From Streptomyces clavuligerus (GTDB taxonomy: Bacteria; Actinomycetota; Actinomycetes; Streptomycetales; Streptomycetaceae), in assembly GCF_005519465.1 (NCBI RefSeq), contig NZ_CP027858.1, positions 5,815,001-5,879,000 on the forward strand: DNA of 64,000 nt. Reading direction: 5' to 3'. The notes under the pieces were generated by a model. The model ran no database searches. It was not told the origin of the DNA and was given only the letters and a program-made list of their open reading frames with translations. Positions 24,882-35,876 of this stretch are shown here, piece by piece. Made by a program: the position numbers and the translations under genes. The stretch's first letter is position 1; every line of letters begins with the position of its first letter.

Positions 24882-26099
24882 GTGTCCCGCCGTCTCTTCA
24901 CCTCGGAGTCCGTGACCGAGGGTCACCCCGACAAGATCGCCGATCAGATCAGCGACGCCATTCTCGACGCCCTGCTCACGGAGGACCCGACCTCCCGTGT
25001 GGCCGTCGAGACCCTGATCACCACCGGCCTGGTCCATGTGGCCGGCGAGGTGACCACCCAGGCCTACGCCGACATTCCCACGCTGGTGCGCAACACCATC
25101 CTGGAGATCGGTTACGACTCGTCGAAGAAGGGCTTCGACGGCGCCTCCTGCGGCGTCTCGGTCTCCATCGGCGCGCAGTCGCCCGACATCGCCCAGGGCG
25201 TGGACGCCTCCCACGAGGCCCGTGTCGACAGCACCGGGGGCAAGGGCGACGACCTGGACCGGCAGGGCGCCGGTGACCAGGGCCTGATGTTCGGGTACGC
25301 CTGCGACGAGACCCCCGAGCTGATGCCGCTGCCCATCCACCTCGCCCACCGGCTCTCCCGCCGGCTCACCGAGGTCCGCAAGAACGGCACCATCCCCTAC
25401 CTGCGCCCCGACGGCAAGACGCAGGTCACCATCGAGTACGACGGCGACAAGGCCGTCCGCCTCGACACGGTCGTGGTCTCCTCCCAGCACGCGTCCGACA
25501 TCGACCTGGACTCGCTGCTCGCGCCCGACATCCGCGAATTCGTCGTGGAGCACGTCCTCGCCCAGCTCGTCGAGGACGGCATCAAGCTGGACACCGAGGG
25601 CTACCGGCTGCTGGTGAACCCGACCGGCCGCTTCGAGATCGGCGGCCCGATGGGTGACGCCGGCCTCACCGGCCGCAAGATCATCATCGACACCTACGGC
25701 GGCATGGCCCGCCACGGCGGCGGCGCCTTCTCCGGCAAGGACCCGTCCAAGGTCGACCGCTCCGCCGCCTACGCCATGCGCTGGGTCGCCAAGAACGTCG
25801 TGGCCGCCGGGCTCGCCGCCCGCTGCGAGGTCCAGGTCGCCTACGCCATCGGCAAGGCCGAGCCCGTCGGTCTCTTCGTCGAGACCTTCGGCACCGCCAC
25901 CGTCGAGACCGAGCGCATCGAGCAGGCCATCTCCGAGGTCTTCGACCTCCGCCCGGCCGCGATCATCCGCGACCTCGACCTGCTGCGCCCGATCTACGGC
26001 CGGACCGCCGCGTACGGCCACTTCGGCCGTGAGCTGCCCGACTTCACCTGGGAGCGGACCGACCGCGTCGACGCGCTGCGCGCGGCGGCCGGCCTCTGA
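24882..26099 (+). CDS. metK: S-adenosylmethionine synthetase
   Basis: 405 residues. It makes SAM from methionine and ATP. Motifs: [19 protein letters not shown] at the start, the [15 protein letters not shown] hexapeptide region, and the [16 protein letters not shown] phosphate-binding loop. GTG 24882 follows AGGGAG by six bases; the open frame continues upstream to 24705, but that stretch is leader. The 240-base leader has a TAAACT hexamer at 24794-24799 that could be a -10. I do not see a known SAM riboswitch consensus. Confidence 0.95.
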   Translation: MSRRLFTSESVTEGHPDKIADQISDAILDALLTEDPTSRVAVETLITTGLVHVAGEVTTQAYADIPTLVRNTILEIGYDSSKKGFDGASCGVSVSIGAQSPDIAQGVDASHEARVDSTGGKGDDLDRQGAGDQGLMFGYACDETPELMPLPIHLAHRLSRRLTEVRKNGTIPYLRPDGKTQVTIEYDGDKAVRLDTVVVSSQHASDIDLDSLLAPDIREFVVEHVLAQLVEDGIKLDTEGYRLLVNPTGRFEIGGPMGDAGLTGRKIIIDTYGGMARHGGGAFSGKDPSKVDRSAAYAMRWVAKNVVAAGLAARCEVQVAYAIGKAEPVGLFVETFGTATVETERIEQAISEVFDLRPAAIIRDLDLLRPIYGRTAAYGHFGRELPDFTWERTDRVDALRAAAGL

Positions 26100-26220
26100 G
26101 CCACCCCGTTCGCCCAGTGGCGGCGACCTTCTCCGGCGACGGCCCCGGCACCCTGCGGTGCGCGGGGCCGCCGCCGTACCCGGGGCCCGACTGTCCGTGC
26201 CCTCTGGTACGAATGAGGCT

Positions 26221-28395
26221 GTGAGCAGCCAAGACCAGCGCCCCGACGGGCCCGCCGCCGAGGGGGCCGCCCCCGGCCCGCCCGCCGCCGAAGGGCCCGA
26301 GCAGCTCGCGCTGCTCCGGGAGACCGTACGCCGGGCGAAGACCCCCCGGGCCAAGCCGCGCACCTGGCGCGGGGCGGCGCTCGCCCCCGAGCTGCCCGTC
26401 GCCCGTGTGGTGGTCAACAAAGGCGTGCTCCACCTCGACCAGTACTTCGACTACGCCGTCCCCGCCGAGCTGGACGCCGACGCACAGCCCGGGGTCCGGG
26501 TCCGGGTCCGCTTCGGCGCCGGGGCGCACCGGGTGCGCGAGGGCCGCCGCGAGGGCGGCGGCCTCGTCGACGGCTTCCTCGTGGAGCGCCGCGCCTCATC
26601 GGACTACAGCGGCGCGCTCGCCGCGCTCGCCTATGTGGTCTCGCCCGAGCCGGTGCTGAGCCCCGGGACGCTGGCGCTCGCCCGCGCCGTCGCCGACCGG
26701 TACGCAGGATCGCTGGCCGACATACTCCAGCTCGCCGTGCCGCCGCGCAGCGGAAAGGCCGAGTCCCGCCCCTCGCCCGAGCCGCTGCCGCCGCCGCCCG
26801 CCCCCGAGCCCGGAAGCTGGGCCCGGTACGGCAGCGGACCGGCCTTTCTGCGCGCCCTCGCGAACGGCGGCACCCCCCGGGCCGTGTGGACCGCGCTCCC
26901 CGGGCCGCACTGGCCCGAGGAGCTGGCCCGCGCCGTCGCCGCCACCCTCTCCTCCGGGCGCGGCGCGCTCGTCGTCGTCCCCGACGGCAAACGGGCCGCC
27001 CGTGTCGACGCCGCCCTCACCGCCCTGCTGGGCGCGGGCCGCCACGCGCTGCTGACCGCCGAGTCCGGGCCCGAGGAGCGCTACCGCCAGTGGCTCGCCG
27101 TCCGCCGCGGCTCGGTGCGCGCCGTCGTCGGCACCCGCGCCGCCATGTTCGCGCCCGTCCACCACCCCGGGCTGGTCGTGGTCTGGGACGACGGGGACTC
27201 CAGCCACAGCGACGAGAACGCCCCCTTCCCCCATGTCCGCGAAGTCCTCGAACTGCGCTCCGCGCAGGAGCGCTGTGCCTTTCTGCTCGGCTCCACGAGC
27301 TGCACCGTGGAGGCCGCCCAGCTCGTCGAGAGCGGCTGGGCGCTGCCGCTGGCCGCCGAGCGGGAGCAGGTGCGCGCCGCCGCGCCCCTGATCCGTACCG
27401 TCGGGGACGAGGAGCTGGCCCGGGACGAGGCAGCCCGCGCCGCCCGCCTCCCCAGCCTGGCCTGGCAGACCGTCCGGGAGGGCCTGAAGAGCGGGCCGGT
27501 CCTGGTCCAGGTGCCCCGGCACGGCTATGTCCCCGGGCTCGGCTGCGCGCGCTGCCGCGCCCCCGCGCGCTGCGGCCACTGCGCGGGCCCGCTGGAGGCC
27601 ACCGGCGAGGACCGGACCGGCTGCCGCTGGTGCGGACGGGACGCGAACGGCTGGCACTGCCCCGAGTGCGGCGGCACCCGGCTGCGCGCCCGGGTGGTGG
27701 GGGCGCGGCGCACGGCGGAGGAGCTGGGGCGGGCCTTTCCCGCGGTCCCGGTGCGGACCTCCGGGCGGGACCAGGTCCTGGACGCGGTCCCCGGGCGCCC
27801 CGCGCTCGTCGTCAGCACCCCCGGCGCGGAGCCCGTCGCCGACGGGGGCTACGCGGCGGCCCTCCTCCTCGACGGCTGGGCCCTGCTCACCCGGCCCGAT
27901 CTGCGCGCGGGCGAGGAGGCGCTGCGGCGCTGGATCGACGCCGCCGCGCTGGTCCGCCCGCAGGGCGAGGGCGGCACCGTGGTCGTCGTGGCCGAGCCGA
28001 CGCTCAGACCGGTGCAGGCGCTGGTGCGGTGGGACCCCACCGGGCACGCGCGGCGGGAGCTGGCGGACCGGGCGGAGCTGAGGTTCCCACCGGTGTCGCG
28101 CATGGCCTCGGTGACGGGGCCCGCCGCGGCGGTCGAGGCGCTCGTCGCCTCGGCCGCGTTGCCGCCCGAGGCGGAGGTGCTGGGGCCGGTGCGGCTGCCG
28201 CAGCCGCCGCCCGGGCGTCCGAGGCGACCGGGCGAGCCGCCCGTGGGTGAGGTCTGGGACCGCGTCCTTCTCCGCGTCCCCCCCGGCAGTGGCGCCGCCC
28301 TCGCCTCCGCCCTCAAATCCGCCCAGGCCACGCGCATGGCTCGCGCGGGCACACCGCAGGTGCGTGTTCGCGTCGATCCGCTGGACATCGGCTAG
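26221..28395 (+). CDS. priA: Actinobacterial PriA-like primosomal protein, helicase motifs lost
   Basis: 724 residues. The N-terminal 3'-DNA-end-binding domain (ARVVVNKGVLHLDQYFDYAVP) is clear. Eight cysteines in four CxxC pairs at 442-483 (CARC, CGHC, CRWC, CPEC) keep the PriA zinc domain. The helicase part is degenerate: the GxGKT Walker A is replaced by LPGPHWPEE, the DEEH box reads DDGDSSHSD, and the GQMxxKG and QxxGRxGR motifs are gone. It probably acts as a structural restart factor without unwinding. GTG 26221; the frame continues upstream only as a metK shadow. Its 3' end abuts repeat copy B. Confidence 0.9.
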   Translation: MSSQDQRPDGPAAEGAAPGPPAAEGPEQLALLRETVRRAKTPRAKPRTWRGAALAPELPVARVVVNKGVLHLDQYFDYAVPAELDADAQPGVRVRVRFGAGAHRVREGRREGGGLVDGFLVERRASSDYSGALAALAYVVSPEPVLSPGTLALARAVADRYAGSLADILQLAVPPRSGKAESRPSPEPLPPPPAPEPGSWARYGSGPAFLRALANGGTPRAVWTALPGPHWPEELARAVAATLSSGRGALVVVPDGKRAARVDAALTALLGAGRHALLTAESGPEERYRQWLAVRRGSVRAVVGTRAAMFAPVHHPGLVVVWDDGDSSHSDENAPFPHVREVLELRSAQERCAFLLGSTSCTVEAAQLVESGWALPLAAEREQVRAAAPLIRTVGDEELARDEAARAARLPSLAWQTVREGLKSGPVLVQVPRHGYVPGLGCARCRAPARCGHCAGPLEATGEDRTGCRWCGRDANGWHCPECGGTRLRARVVGARRTAEELGRAFPAVPVRTSGRDQVLDAVPGRPALVVSTPGAEPVADGGYAAALLLDGWALLTRPDLRAGEEALRRWIDAAALVRPQGEGGTVVVVAEPTLRPVQALVRWDPTGHARRELADRAELRFPPVSRMASVTGPAAAVEALVASAALPPEAEVLGPVRLPQPPPGRPRRPGEPPVGEVWDRVLLRVPPGSGAALASALKSAQATRMARAGTPQVRVRVDPLDIG

Positions 28396-28414
28396 CCGTT
28401 GGCCCGCACTTAAT

Positions 28415-28546
28415 CAGCCTCTCCGGCGTTTGAGGAGCGGGGGTTCGGGGGCTGGCCCCCGACGACGGGGCCGCGCGGGGGTTCGTCGGCTTGCGCGTGA
28501 GCCTTGCGTGGGGTGCGGGGTCCGTCCTCAATCGCCGGACGGGCTT
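28415..28546 (+). repeat. Inverted-repeat-bounded element, copy B core
   Basis: The left arm at 28415-28436 is identical to that of copy A. The right arm at 28525-28546 differs from copy A in two positions. The intervening 88 bases are nearly identical to copy A, including the TCGGGGGC-TG-GCCCCCGA hairpin. Same length (132 bp) and orientation as copy A. It starts 20 bases after the priA stop. Confidence 0.75.
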
Positions 28547-28659
28547 GTTTTGCTCGGGTCGGTCGTCGGGTGCGGGGGTGGGGGCCTCCGGGCTCGACTC
28601 CTCAGGGCCGGCAGACCGGGCGTTCGATGTCTGGACGCGGGTCAGCGTCCGCCGGTCCC

Positions 28660-28950
28660 TTCCGGGGACGACCCTGCACCCCCCACCACGGGGAGACGGC
28701 CCACTCGGTGCGGGGAGTGGGCACACCTCCGCCCGGTGGGAAGGGGGAGCCGCAGGCCCCTCCTGCACGCAGTGGGCGCAGTCCCGCCCGGTGGGAGAAA
28801 GGCGGCCCCGGGTCCCGACCAGGGGCCCCACCACGGGGAGACGGACACCCGGTGCGGGACGTGGGCACACTCCCGCCCGGTGGGAGACGGACGGCTCCGG
28901 GTCCTGCCGGGGGAGACGACCCCGCACCCCCACCACGGGGCACGGGCCCG
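28660..28950 (+). repeat. Hairpin-bearing repeat array, copy B
   Basis: ACCACGGGG recurs at 28685, 28830 and 28932, spacing 145 and 102, against 144 and 104 in copy A. CTCCCGCCCGGTGGGAG-type hairpins lie near 28727-28743, 28780-28797 and 28870-28886. It is collinear with copy A but about 90 bases shorter. Confidence 0.75.
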
Positions 28951-29136
28951 CGTGGTGCGGGGGCCCGTCCTCAGCCCTCCCGGAGGGGGTGCGTGCCCCC
29001 AGGGGCTGGAGCTGCCCCGGGTCGCCCGCACAGAAACGGCCTCCGGGGGATGCCCCGGCGGAAGGGGCGCGGCCTGTGCGCCACTGGTCGTCCCCGGCGC
29101 GGCCCCCGGGGGAAGGGCGGGGGCCGCGCGGTGAGG

Positions 29137-29787
<651 letters not shown>

Positions 29788-29968
29788 TCACGGTGCGGGG
29801 GCGTAAGAGCGAACCTCCAGGGCGTGCGGGCTCCCGTACGCCCCCCGCGGTGCCCCCCGGCCCCCCGCGCTCCCCCCGCCGGGATCCGGCATAGACTGGG
29901 GCGCCGATGATCGTCGCATTTGTCACCGGCTCCGCCGCGCACCGCGGCCCGAGAGGCAGTCAGCACCG

Positions 29969-30931
29969 ATGAAGCTCGTCTTCGCAGGCACCCCCGAGGT
30001 CGCCGTACCCGCCCTGGACGCCCTGATCGCCTCCGAGCGGCACGAGGTGGCCGCCGTCGTCACCCGGCCGGACGCCCCCGCGGGGCGCGGCCGGCGGCTG
30101 GTCGCCAGCCCCGTGGCCCAGCGCGCGGAGGAGGCCGGTATCGAGGTCCTGAAGCCCGCGAGCCCGCGCGACGAGGACTTCCTGGCCCGGCTGCGCGAGA
30201 TCGGCCCCGACTGCTGCCCGGTCGTCGCCTACGGCGCGCTGCTGCCCCAGGTCGCGCTGGACGTCCCCGCCCGGGGCTGGGTCAACCTCCACTTCTCGCT
30301 GCTGCCCGCCTGGCGCGGCGCGGCGCCCGTCCAGCACGCGGTGCTCGCCGGGGACGAGCTGACCGGGGCCTCCACGTTCCAGATCGAACGGGGGCTGGAC
30401 TCGGGACCCGTCTACGGCGTGCTCACGGAGGGCGTCCGTCCCACCGACACCAGCGGTGATCTGCTGACCCGGCTGGCCTTCGCGGGCGCGGGGCTGCTCA
30501 CCGCCACCATGGACGGCATCGAGGACGGCACCCTGACCGCGGTTCCGCAGCCCGCGGAGGGCGTCTCGCTCGCCCCCAAGCTCACGGTCGACGACGCCCG
30601 GGTCGACTGGCACGCCCCCGCGCTCCGGGTCGACCGGGTGGTACGGGGCTGCACCCCCGCCCCGGGCGCCTGGACGGAGTTCCGCGGCGAGCGGCTGAAG
30701 CTGGTCTCCGTACGGCTCGTCCCGGACCGCGCCGACCTCGCCCCGGGGGCGCTGGCCGCCGGGAAGAACGACGTCCACGTGGGCACCGGGTCGCACGCCG
30801 TGGAGCTGCTGTGGGTCCAGCCCCAGGGCAAGAAGCCGATGAAGGCCGCCGACTGGGCCCGCGGGGTGCGGATCGCCCCCGGGGAGCACCTGGGCGCCGC
30901 GGCGGCCCCCGGGGCCCCGGGGAACGGCTGA
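29969..30931 (+). CDS. fmt: Methionyl-tRNA formyltransferase
   Basis: 320 residues. It formylates initiator Met-tRNA using 10-formyltetrahydrofolate. Motifs: [13 protein letters not shown] at the start, and the catalytic block [17 protein letters not shown] with the family Asn/His. The C-terminal domain ends near residue 305. ATG 29969 follows a GAGAGGCAG stretch. rsmB follows after 102 bases, the common fmt-rsmB pairing. Confidence 0.95.
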   Translation: MKLVFAGTPEVAVPALDALIASERHEVAAVVTRPDAPAGRGRRLVASPVAQRAEEAGIEVLKPASPRDEDFLARLREIGPDCCPVVAYGALLPQVALDVPARGWVNLHFSLLPAWRGAAPVQHAVLAGDELTGASTFQIERGLDSGPVYGVLTEGVRPTDTSGDLLTRLAFAGAGLLTATMDGIEDGTLTAVPQPAEGVSLAPKLTVDDARVDWHAPALRVDRVVRGCTPAPGAWTEFRGERLKLVSVRLVPDRADLAPGALAAGKNDVHVGTGSHAVELLWVQPQGKKPMKAADWARGVRIAPGEHLGAAAAPGAPGNG

Positions 30932-31033
30932 GCCCTCCCGGCGGCGCCGTCCGCCCGCCCCGGTCCGCCGGGGCGGGGTCCGGCCGCAGGGACTACCCTT
31001 GCAGGGTTCGGACCCCTTGACAGCGGAGCACCT

Positions 31034-32479
31034 TTGAACGACCAGGCACGTCCCGCCGGCCCCCGCCGGGCCGCCAAGCCCTACCGCCGCCCGAAGAAGG
31101 ACCCCGTCCGCATCCTCGCCTTCGAGGCGCTGCGGGCCGTCGATGAGCGGGACGCGTACGCGAACCTCGTCCTGCCCCCGCTGCTGCGGAAGGCCCGGGA
31201 GAAGGGCGACTTCGACGCCCGCGACGCGGCGCTCGCCACCGAGCTGGTGTACGGCACCCTGCGCCTCCAGGGCACCTATGACGCCGTGATCGCGGCCTGT
31301 GTCGACCGGCCGCTGCGCGAGGTCGACCCGCCGGTCCTCGATGTGCTCTCGCTCGGCGCCCACCAGCTCCTGGGGACCCGTATCCCGAGCCACGCCGCCG
31401 TCTCCGCGACGGTGGAGCTGGCCCGGGTGGTCCTCGGCGACGGGCGGGCGAAGTTCGTCAACGCGGTGCTGCGCAGGATCGCCCGGGACGACCTGGACAC
31501 CTGGGTCGAGCGGGTCGCCCCGCCGTACGAGAAGGACGCCGAGGAGCATCTCGCGGTCGTCCACTCGCACCCCCGGTGGATCGTCTCCGCGCTGTGGGAC
31601 GCGCTGGGCGGCGGCCGGGCCGGGATCGAGGATCTGCTGGCGGCCGACAACGAGCGGCCCGAGGTGACCCTGGTCGCCCGTCCCGGCCGGTCCACGCCCG
31701 AGGAGCTGCTGGCGGCGCTCGGCGAGGACTCGGGGCTCCCGGGCCGCTGGTCGCCGTACGCGGTCCGGCTGGCCGAGGGCGGTGAGCCGGGGCTGCTGGA
31801 CGCGGTCCGCGAGGGCCGCGCCGGGGTCCAGGACGAGGGCAGCCAGCTGGTGGCCCTGGCGCTGGCGAACGCCCCGCTGGAGGGCCCCGACGCCCGCTGG
31901 CTCGACGGCTGCGCCGGGCCCGGCGGCAAGGCGGCCCTGCTCGCGGGGGTGGCCGCCGGGCGGGGGGCCACCCTGCTCGCCGCCGAGAAGCAGCCGCACC
32001 GCGCGGGTCTGGTGGCCCGTTCGCTGGCCGGCAATCCGGGCCCGTACCAGGTGATCACCGCCGACGGCACCCGTCCGCCGTGGCGGCCGGACAGCTTCGA
32101 CCGGGTCCTGATGGATGTCCCCTGCTCCGGCCTCGGCGCGCTCCGCCGCCGCCCGGAGGCCCGCTGGCGCCGCCGCTCCGAGGACCTGGAGGGCTTCGCC
32201 CCGCTCCAGCGCTCGCTGCTGCGCGAGGCCCTGCGGGCCGTCCGGGTCGGGGGAGTGGTGGGGTACGCGACCTGTTCGCCGCATCTCGCCGAGACCCGGG
32301 TGGTCGTGGACGACGTGCTGCGCGGCCGGGGCGGTGACCCCGTCGCGGCGGAGTGGGTGGACGCCCGGCCGCTGCTGCCCGGTGTGCCCGCGCTGGGGGA
32401 CGGCCCCGACATCCAGCTCTGGCCGCATCTGCACGGCACGGACGCGATGTATCTGGCGCTGCTGCGCCGTACCGCCTGA
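31034..32479 (+). CDS. rsmB: 16S rRNA m5C967 methyltransferase RsmB
   Basis: 481 residues. An N-terminal NusB-like RNA-binding domain (about 15-170) is fused to a SAM-dependent methyltransferase (about 230-481). Catalytic cysteines appear in [12 protein letters not shown] (motif IV) and [11 protein letters not shown] (motif VI); the SAM loop is [12 protein letters not shown]. The start is TTG at 31034 with GCGGAG seven bases before. A GC hairpin follows the stop. Confidence 0.93.
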   Translation: MNDQARPAGPRRAAKPYRRPKKDPVRILAFEALRAVDERDAYANLVLPPLLRKAREKGDFDARDAALATELVYGTLRLQGTYDAVIAACVDRPLREVDPPVLDVLSLGAHQLLGTRIPSHAAVSATVELARVVLGDGRAKFVNAVLRRIARDDLDTWVERVAPPYEKDAEEHLAVVHSHPRWIVSALWDALGGGRAGIEDLLAADNERPEVTLVARPGRSTPEELLAALGEDSGLPGRWSPYAVRLAEGGEPGLLDAVREGRAGVQDEGSQLVALALANAPLEGPDARWLDGCAGPGGKAALLAGVAAGRGATLLAAEKQPHRAGLVARSLAGNPGPYQVITADGTRPPWRPDSFDRVLMDVPCSGLGALRRRPEARWRRRSEDLEGFAPLQRSLLREALRAVRVGGVVGYATCSPHLAETRVVVDDVLRGRGGDPVAAEWVDARPLLPGVPALGDGPDIQLWPHLHGTDAMYLALLRRTA

Positions 32480-32495
32480 GCCCCGCACGCCCCTG

Positions 32496-32520
32496 GGCCG
32501 GGCCCCGACCCCGGGCCCGG
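32496..32520 (+). terminator. Hairpin after rsmB
   Basis: A 9-bp perfect stem, GCCGGGCCC at 32496-32504 with GGGCCCGGC at 32512-32520, 17 bases past the rsmB stop. Confidence 0.55.
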
Positions 32521-32631
32521 CATGGGAAATGTCGGTTTTGTCGGGAGGTGTGGCCCTCCCGGCCGCCCCCGGTCCGGAGCCGATGGCCGTCCGGGGGCGG
32601 GAACCGCCCCGGGACATGGCAGGCTTGGTCC

Positions 32632-33318
32632 ATGGCCGTACAGATCAATCCCAGCATTCTCTCCGCCGACTTCTCCCGTCTGGCGGACGAGGCCAAGGCC
32701 GTCGATGGCGCGGACTGGCTCCATGTCGATGTGATGGACAACCACTTCGTGCCCAATCTGACCCTGGGCGTGCCGGTGGTGGAGTCCCTCGGCCGGGCGA
32801 CGGACACCCCGCTGGACTGCCATCTGATGATCGCCGACCCCGACCGCTGGGCCCCGCAGTACGTGGAGGCGGGGGCCGGATCGGTCACCTTCCATGTGGA
32901 GGCGGCGGCGGCCCCGGTCCGGCTCGCCCGGGAGATCCGGGCCAAGGGCGCGCGCGCCTCGATGGCGCTCAAGCCCGCCACCCCGATCGAGCCGTACGAG
33001 GATCTCCTCCCCGAACTGGACATGCTCCTGATCATGACGGTGGAGCCCGGCTTCGGCGGCCAGTCCTTCCTCGACATCATGCTGCCCAAGATCCGCCGGA
33101 CCCGGGAGCTGATCGGCAAACACGGGCTCGAACTGTGGCTCCAGGTCGACGGCGGGGTCTCCGATGCCACCATCGAGCGGTGCGCCGAGGCGGGCGCCGA
33201 TGTGTTCGTCGCCGGTTCGGCCGTCTACGGGGCGGACGACCCGGCGCGGGCGGTGCGCGCGCTGCGGGAGAAGGCCGAAGCGACCCTCGCCACGGCGGGC
33301 TGGGCGTGCCATCACTGA
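32632..33318 (+). CDS. rpe: Ribulose-phosphate 3-epimerase
   Basis: 228 residues, TIM barrel. It interconverts ribulose 5-phosphate and xylulose 5-phosphate in the pentose phosphate pathway. Motifs: [24 protein letters not shown] (metal-binding His/Asp) and [13 protein letters not shown] 32632 gives the expected N-terminus; the frame is open upstream into the rsmB tail. Confidence 0.95.
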   Translation: MAVQINPSILSADFSRLADEAKAVDGADWLHVDVMDNHFVPNLTLGVPVVESLGRATDTPLDCHLMIADPDRWAPQYVEAGAGSVTFHVEAAAAPVRLAREIRAKGARASMALKPATPIEPYEDLLPELDMLLIMTVEPGFGGQSFLDIMLPKIRRTRELIGKHGLELWLQVDGGVSDATIERCAEAGADVFVAGSAVYGADDPARAVRALREKAEATLATAGWACHH

Positions 33319-33516
33319 GAGAGTGAGAAACGGCGGAGCGGTTGCGCCGCCGCCCGGCGGGTGGTCCCGGAGACGGGAGCCGGGCGGTACGACGGGCCCC
33401 CTCGGGGGTCCCGTCCCGCAGAACGAATCGGACTCGGCCCATTCGGGCTGATCAACAACGCCCGGATCTGACAGGATGGCGGCTCCGGAGTGTGAACAGC
33501 AGTGAAGGAGATCGCG

Positions 33517-34524
33517 GTGTCGACGGGCCGGTCAGCCATGCGGATGGGACCCGCGGAGCTGGTGCAGGCGGCGGCCATGGCCCGCCGCTTCTATCTGGAG
33601 GGCAAATCCAAGATCCAGATCGCGGAGGAGTTCGGGGTCAGCCGCTTCAAGGTGGCGCGCGTACTGGAGACCGCGCTGGAGCGTGATCTCGTACGGATCG
33701 AGATCAGGGTCCCGGCGGAGCTGGACGCCGAGCGGTCCGACGCGCTGCGCGCCCACTTCGGGCTGCGCCACGCGGTCGTGGTCGAGTCCCCGGCGGAGGC
33801 CGAGGAGTCGCCCGACCCGGAGAACCTGGGCGAGGTGGCGGCCGATCTCCTCGGCGAGCTGGTCACCGAGGGCGATGTACTGGGGCTGGCCTGGGGCCGC
33901 TCCACGATCCATATGGCCGCCGCGCTCGACCGGCTGCCCCCGTGCACGGTCGTCCAGCTCACCGGGGTGTACGACGCGGGGACCGCCGAGCGCGGCTCGG
34001 TGGAGGCCGTCCGGCGGGCGGCCCAGGTCTCCGGCGGGGACGCCCACCCCATCTACGCGCCGATGCTGCTGCCCGACGCGGCGACGGCGGCGGCGCTGCG
34101 CCATCAGACGGGCATCGCCCGCGCTTTCGAGTACTTCGACAAGGTCACCGTCGCGGCCGTCTCCATCGGGTCCTGGGAGCCGGGCATCTCGACGGTCCAC
34201 GACATGCTCAGCGAGGAGGAGCGGGCGCGCTACGCCTCCTACGGTGTCGCCGCCGAGATGTCCGCGCACCTCTTCGACGGGGACGGCCGCCGGGTCGGCC
34301 GCGATCTGGGGGAGCGCTGCATCACGGTGGAGGCGGACCGGCTGCGCCGGATTCCCGAGGTCGTGGCGATCGCGGGCGGGCAGCGCAAGGCGGACGCGAT
34401 CGGGGCGGTGCTCCGCTCCGGTCTGGTCACCAGCCTGGTGACGGACACGGCCGCCGCCGACCATCTGCTCGCGGGGCCGCCGAGCCCCCGCCCGGCCCTG
34501 GACCGGGCGGACCCGGACGACTGA
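33517..34524 (+). CDS. SorC/DeoR-type sugar-binding transcriptional regulator
   Basis: 335 residues. An N-terminal helix-turn-helix (SKIQIAEEFGVSRFKVARVL, about residues 24-45) is followed by the C-terminal SorC sugar-phosphate-binding fold (about 60-320) with GLAWGRST and AIAGGQRKADAI motifs. Such regulators respond to phosphorylated sugars. Adjacent rpe suggests, without proof, a pentose-phosphate ligand. GTG 33517 is chosen because GAAGGAG lies seven bases upstream; GTG 33502 would place that SD inside the gene. Confidence 0.85.
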   Translation: MSTGRSAMRMGPAELVQAAAMARRFYLEGKSKIQIAEEFGVSRFKVARVLETALERDLVRIEIRVPAELDAERSDALRAHFGLRHAVVVESPAEAEESPDPENLGEVAADLLGELVTEGDVLGLAWGRSTIHMAAALDRLPPCTVVQLTGVYDAGTAERGSVEAVRRAAQVSGGDAHPIYAPMLLPDAATAAALRHQTGIARAFEYFDKVTVAAVSIGSWEPGISTVHDMLSEEERARYASYGVAAEMSAHLFDGDGRRVGRDLGERCITVEADRLRRIPEVVAIAGGQRKADAIGAVLRSGLVTSLVTDTAAADHLLAGPPSPRPALDRADPDD

Positions 34525-34583
34525 CATCTGCGCGGCGGGCGTCCGCGCGGCCGGTCTCCGGGAGGCACGGCTGACGTCCAGGA

Positions 34584-34635
34584 GTACGGAGCGCGGGGCT
34601 CCGGTCCGCTCGGGCCGGGGCCCCGCGCTCCGTAC
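34584..34635 (+). terminator. Hairpin after the SorC-type regulator
   Basis: A perfect 16-bp stem, GTACGGAGCGCGGGGC at 34584-34599 with 34620-34635, and a 20-base loop. It begins 59 bases after the stop codon. Confidence 0.7.
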
Positions 34636-34648
34636 GGACCGTGGCCGT

Positions 34649-34768
34649 TCAGCCCGGGTCCCAGGAGCGGGCGCGGCGCCTGCCCGCGGCTCCGGCGGTG
34701 CCGGGGCGGTCGGTGATCCAGGGGGTGGCCGGTGCCGCCGTGGGCGCGACCGCCCGGTGATGTGACAT
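34649..34768 (-). CDS. Possible 39-residue peptide
   Basis: ATG at 34768 (minus strand), preceded by GAGG about eight bases upstream, encodes a 39-residue peptide beginning MSHHRAVAP, rich in Ala, Pro and Arg, ending at TGA 34649-34651. I do not recognise it. It could be a short leader peptide or chance; support is only the ribosome-binding site and the isolation of the frame. Confidence 0.2.
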   Translation of the reverse strand: MSHHRAVAPTAAPATPWITDRPGTAGAAGRRRARSWDPG

Positions 34769-35021
34769 AAGACTGACCTCGCAACGCGGTGGTGTCCTCC
34801 GCCCCTGGGCCCGAGGCGGCGAGGCACGCCCCGCGTCCCGGACCTCCAGATGTCCACCGCGTGCGGGACATACGGCACCCCCGTGCACAAGAGACCTGTC
34901 TCGCTGGTGCGGCAACCCCCTTCCCGGAGTGGGTCAACAATTCTTTACCCTACGCGCCCCGGAGGTATCCGGGCGTCAACGCACCACCGCGCGCCCTGAT
35001 ATGAGACAGTGTCAGTTTTTC

Positions 35022-35050
35022 TTGACCCCCCGGTGCCGCGCCCACATACT
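35022..35050 (+). promoter_or_regulatory. Promoter of the XRE/ImmA/7TM/MpaB cluster
   Basis: TTGACC (35022-35027) and CATACT (35045-35050) are separated by 17 bases. The start site would be near 35057, leaving a leader of about 75 bases. A GACA-G-TGTC repeat (35006-35014) followed by TTTTT lies just upstream and may be a regulator site. Confidence 0.55.
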
Positions 35051-35131
35051 GCTGCCGTCGGACGACCGCGCCACGGGCGGGCGGAGAAGCGCGTGCCCCG
35101 TCCGGCGGCGGGTGATCGGAGGCCCTGGCGC

Positions 35132-35794
35132 ATGACCGAAGTGCCCGGCGCGGCGGAGCTGCCGTCCCGTGTGGCCACCCGGCTGGAGCTGCTGTTCTCG
35201 GTGATCCGGCCCGCCGCGCTCCAGCGCCCCTGGACCAGCGCCGAGGTCGCCGACCGCGCCGGGGTCGGCCTGGCCTATGTGGAGGGGCTGCGCGCGGGCA
35301 CCCTGAGCCCCGAGGACGTGGACCCGGCGATCGACGAGCACCAGCGCGAGCGGCTGTTCGCCCAGCGCCTCGACTGCCTCTTCCGCACCCGTCTCTCCCC
35401 CCGCACCGGGAAGCGGATGACCCAGACCGAGGTCGCCGAGGCGCTCAAGAGCAACAAGCAGCACGTCGGCAATCTCCGGGCGGGCAGGAACAACCCCTCG
35501 ATCGTGCTCGCCCAGAAGTACGCCGACTTCTTCGGCGTCGACGTGGGCTACTTCAGCGCGGGCCCGCTCACCGCCGTCGCCTCGTGTTTCGGCCACACCC
35601 GGGACTTCCTCGTCCTGGCCGACGACGCGCCCCAGGTGGTCGAGGCCACGGCCAATCTGCGGCTGCTGCGGGCCCTCGCCGACCGGCGGGTGCGCCAGGT
35701 GGTCGGGCGGCTCGTGGACCGGTACGAGGCCGGGTACCGCGAACCCGGGACCGGGCACGGCCCCGGCGGACCGGCACCCGGCGGCGGTGCGTGA
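35132..35794 (+). CDS. XRE-like helix-turn-helix regulator paired with a metallopeptidase
   Basis: 220 residues. Two DNA-binding-like segments are visible: TSAEVADRAGVGLAYVEGLR (35-54) and the XRE helix-turn-helix around MTQTEVAEALKSNKQHVGNL (96-115), followed by NPSIVLAQKYADFFGV. The C-terminal third is helical (NLRLLRALADRRVRQVVGRL). ATG 35132 with GGAGG nine bases before is used; the frame extends to 35009. The adjoining gene is an ImmA/IrrE-type peptidase, the classic partner that cleaves or relieves such repressors. Confidence 0.8.
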   Translation: MTEVPGAAELPSRVATRLELLFSVIRPAALQRPWTSAEVADRAGVGLAYVEGLRAGTLSPEDVDPAIDEHQRERLFAQRLDCLFRTRLSPRTGKRMTQTEVAEALKSNKQHVGNLRAGRNNPSIVLAQKYADFFGVDVGYFSAGPLTAVASCFGHTRDFLVLADDAPQVVEATANLRLLRALADRRVRQVVGRLVDRYEAGYREPGTGHGPGGPAPGGGA

Positions 35795-35876
35795 GCGCCC
35801 CGCGCCGATGGATTCACCCCGTGCCGGTGCGTGGGTGCACCGAAGGCGACTCCCGGAAGGCGGCGAAGGTGGCGAC

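Larger units (their letters stand above)
28396..29136 (+). other. 740-base gap filled by repeat copy B
   Basis: No credible gene. Repeat copy B occupies about 28415-28950. The remaining roughly 190 bases are GC-rich with short inverted repeats, including a CGCGGCCCCC/GGGGGCCGCG pair around 29097-29131 that could terminate the facing minus-strand gene. Confidence 0.6.
34525..35131 (+). other. 600-base spacer before the XRE cluster
   Basis: It holds a 16-bp hairpin (34584-34635), a doubtful minus-strand small ORF (34649-34768), and at the right end a good promoter (35022-35050). The 34990-35025 stretch is locally T-rich, unlike its surroundings. Confidence 0.6.
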
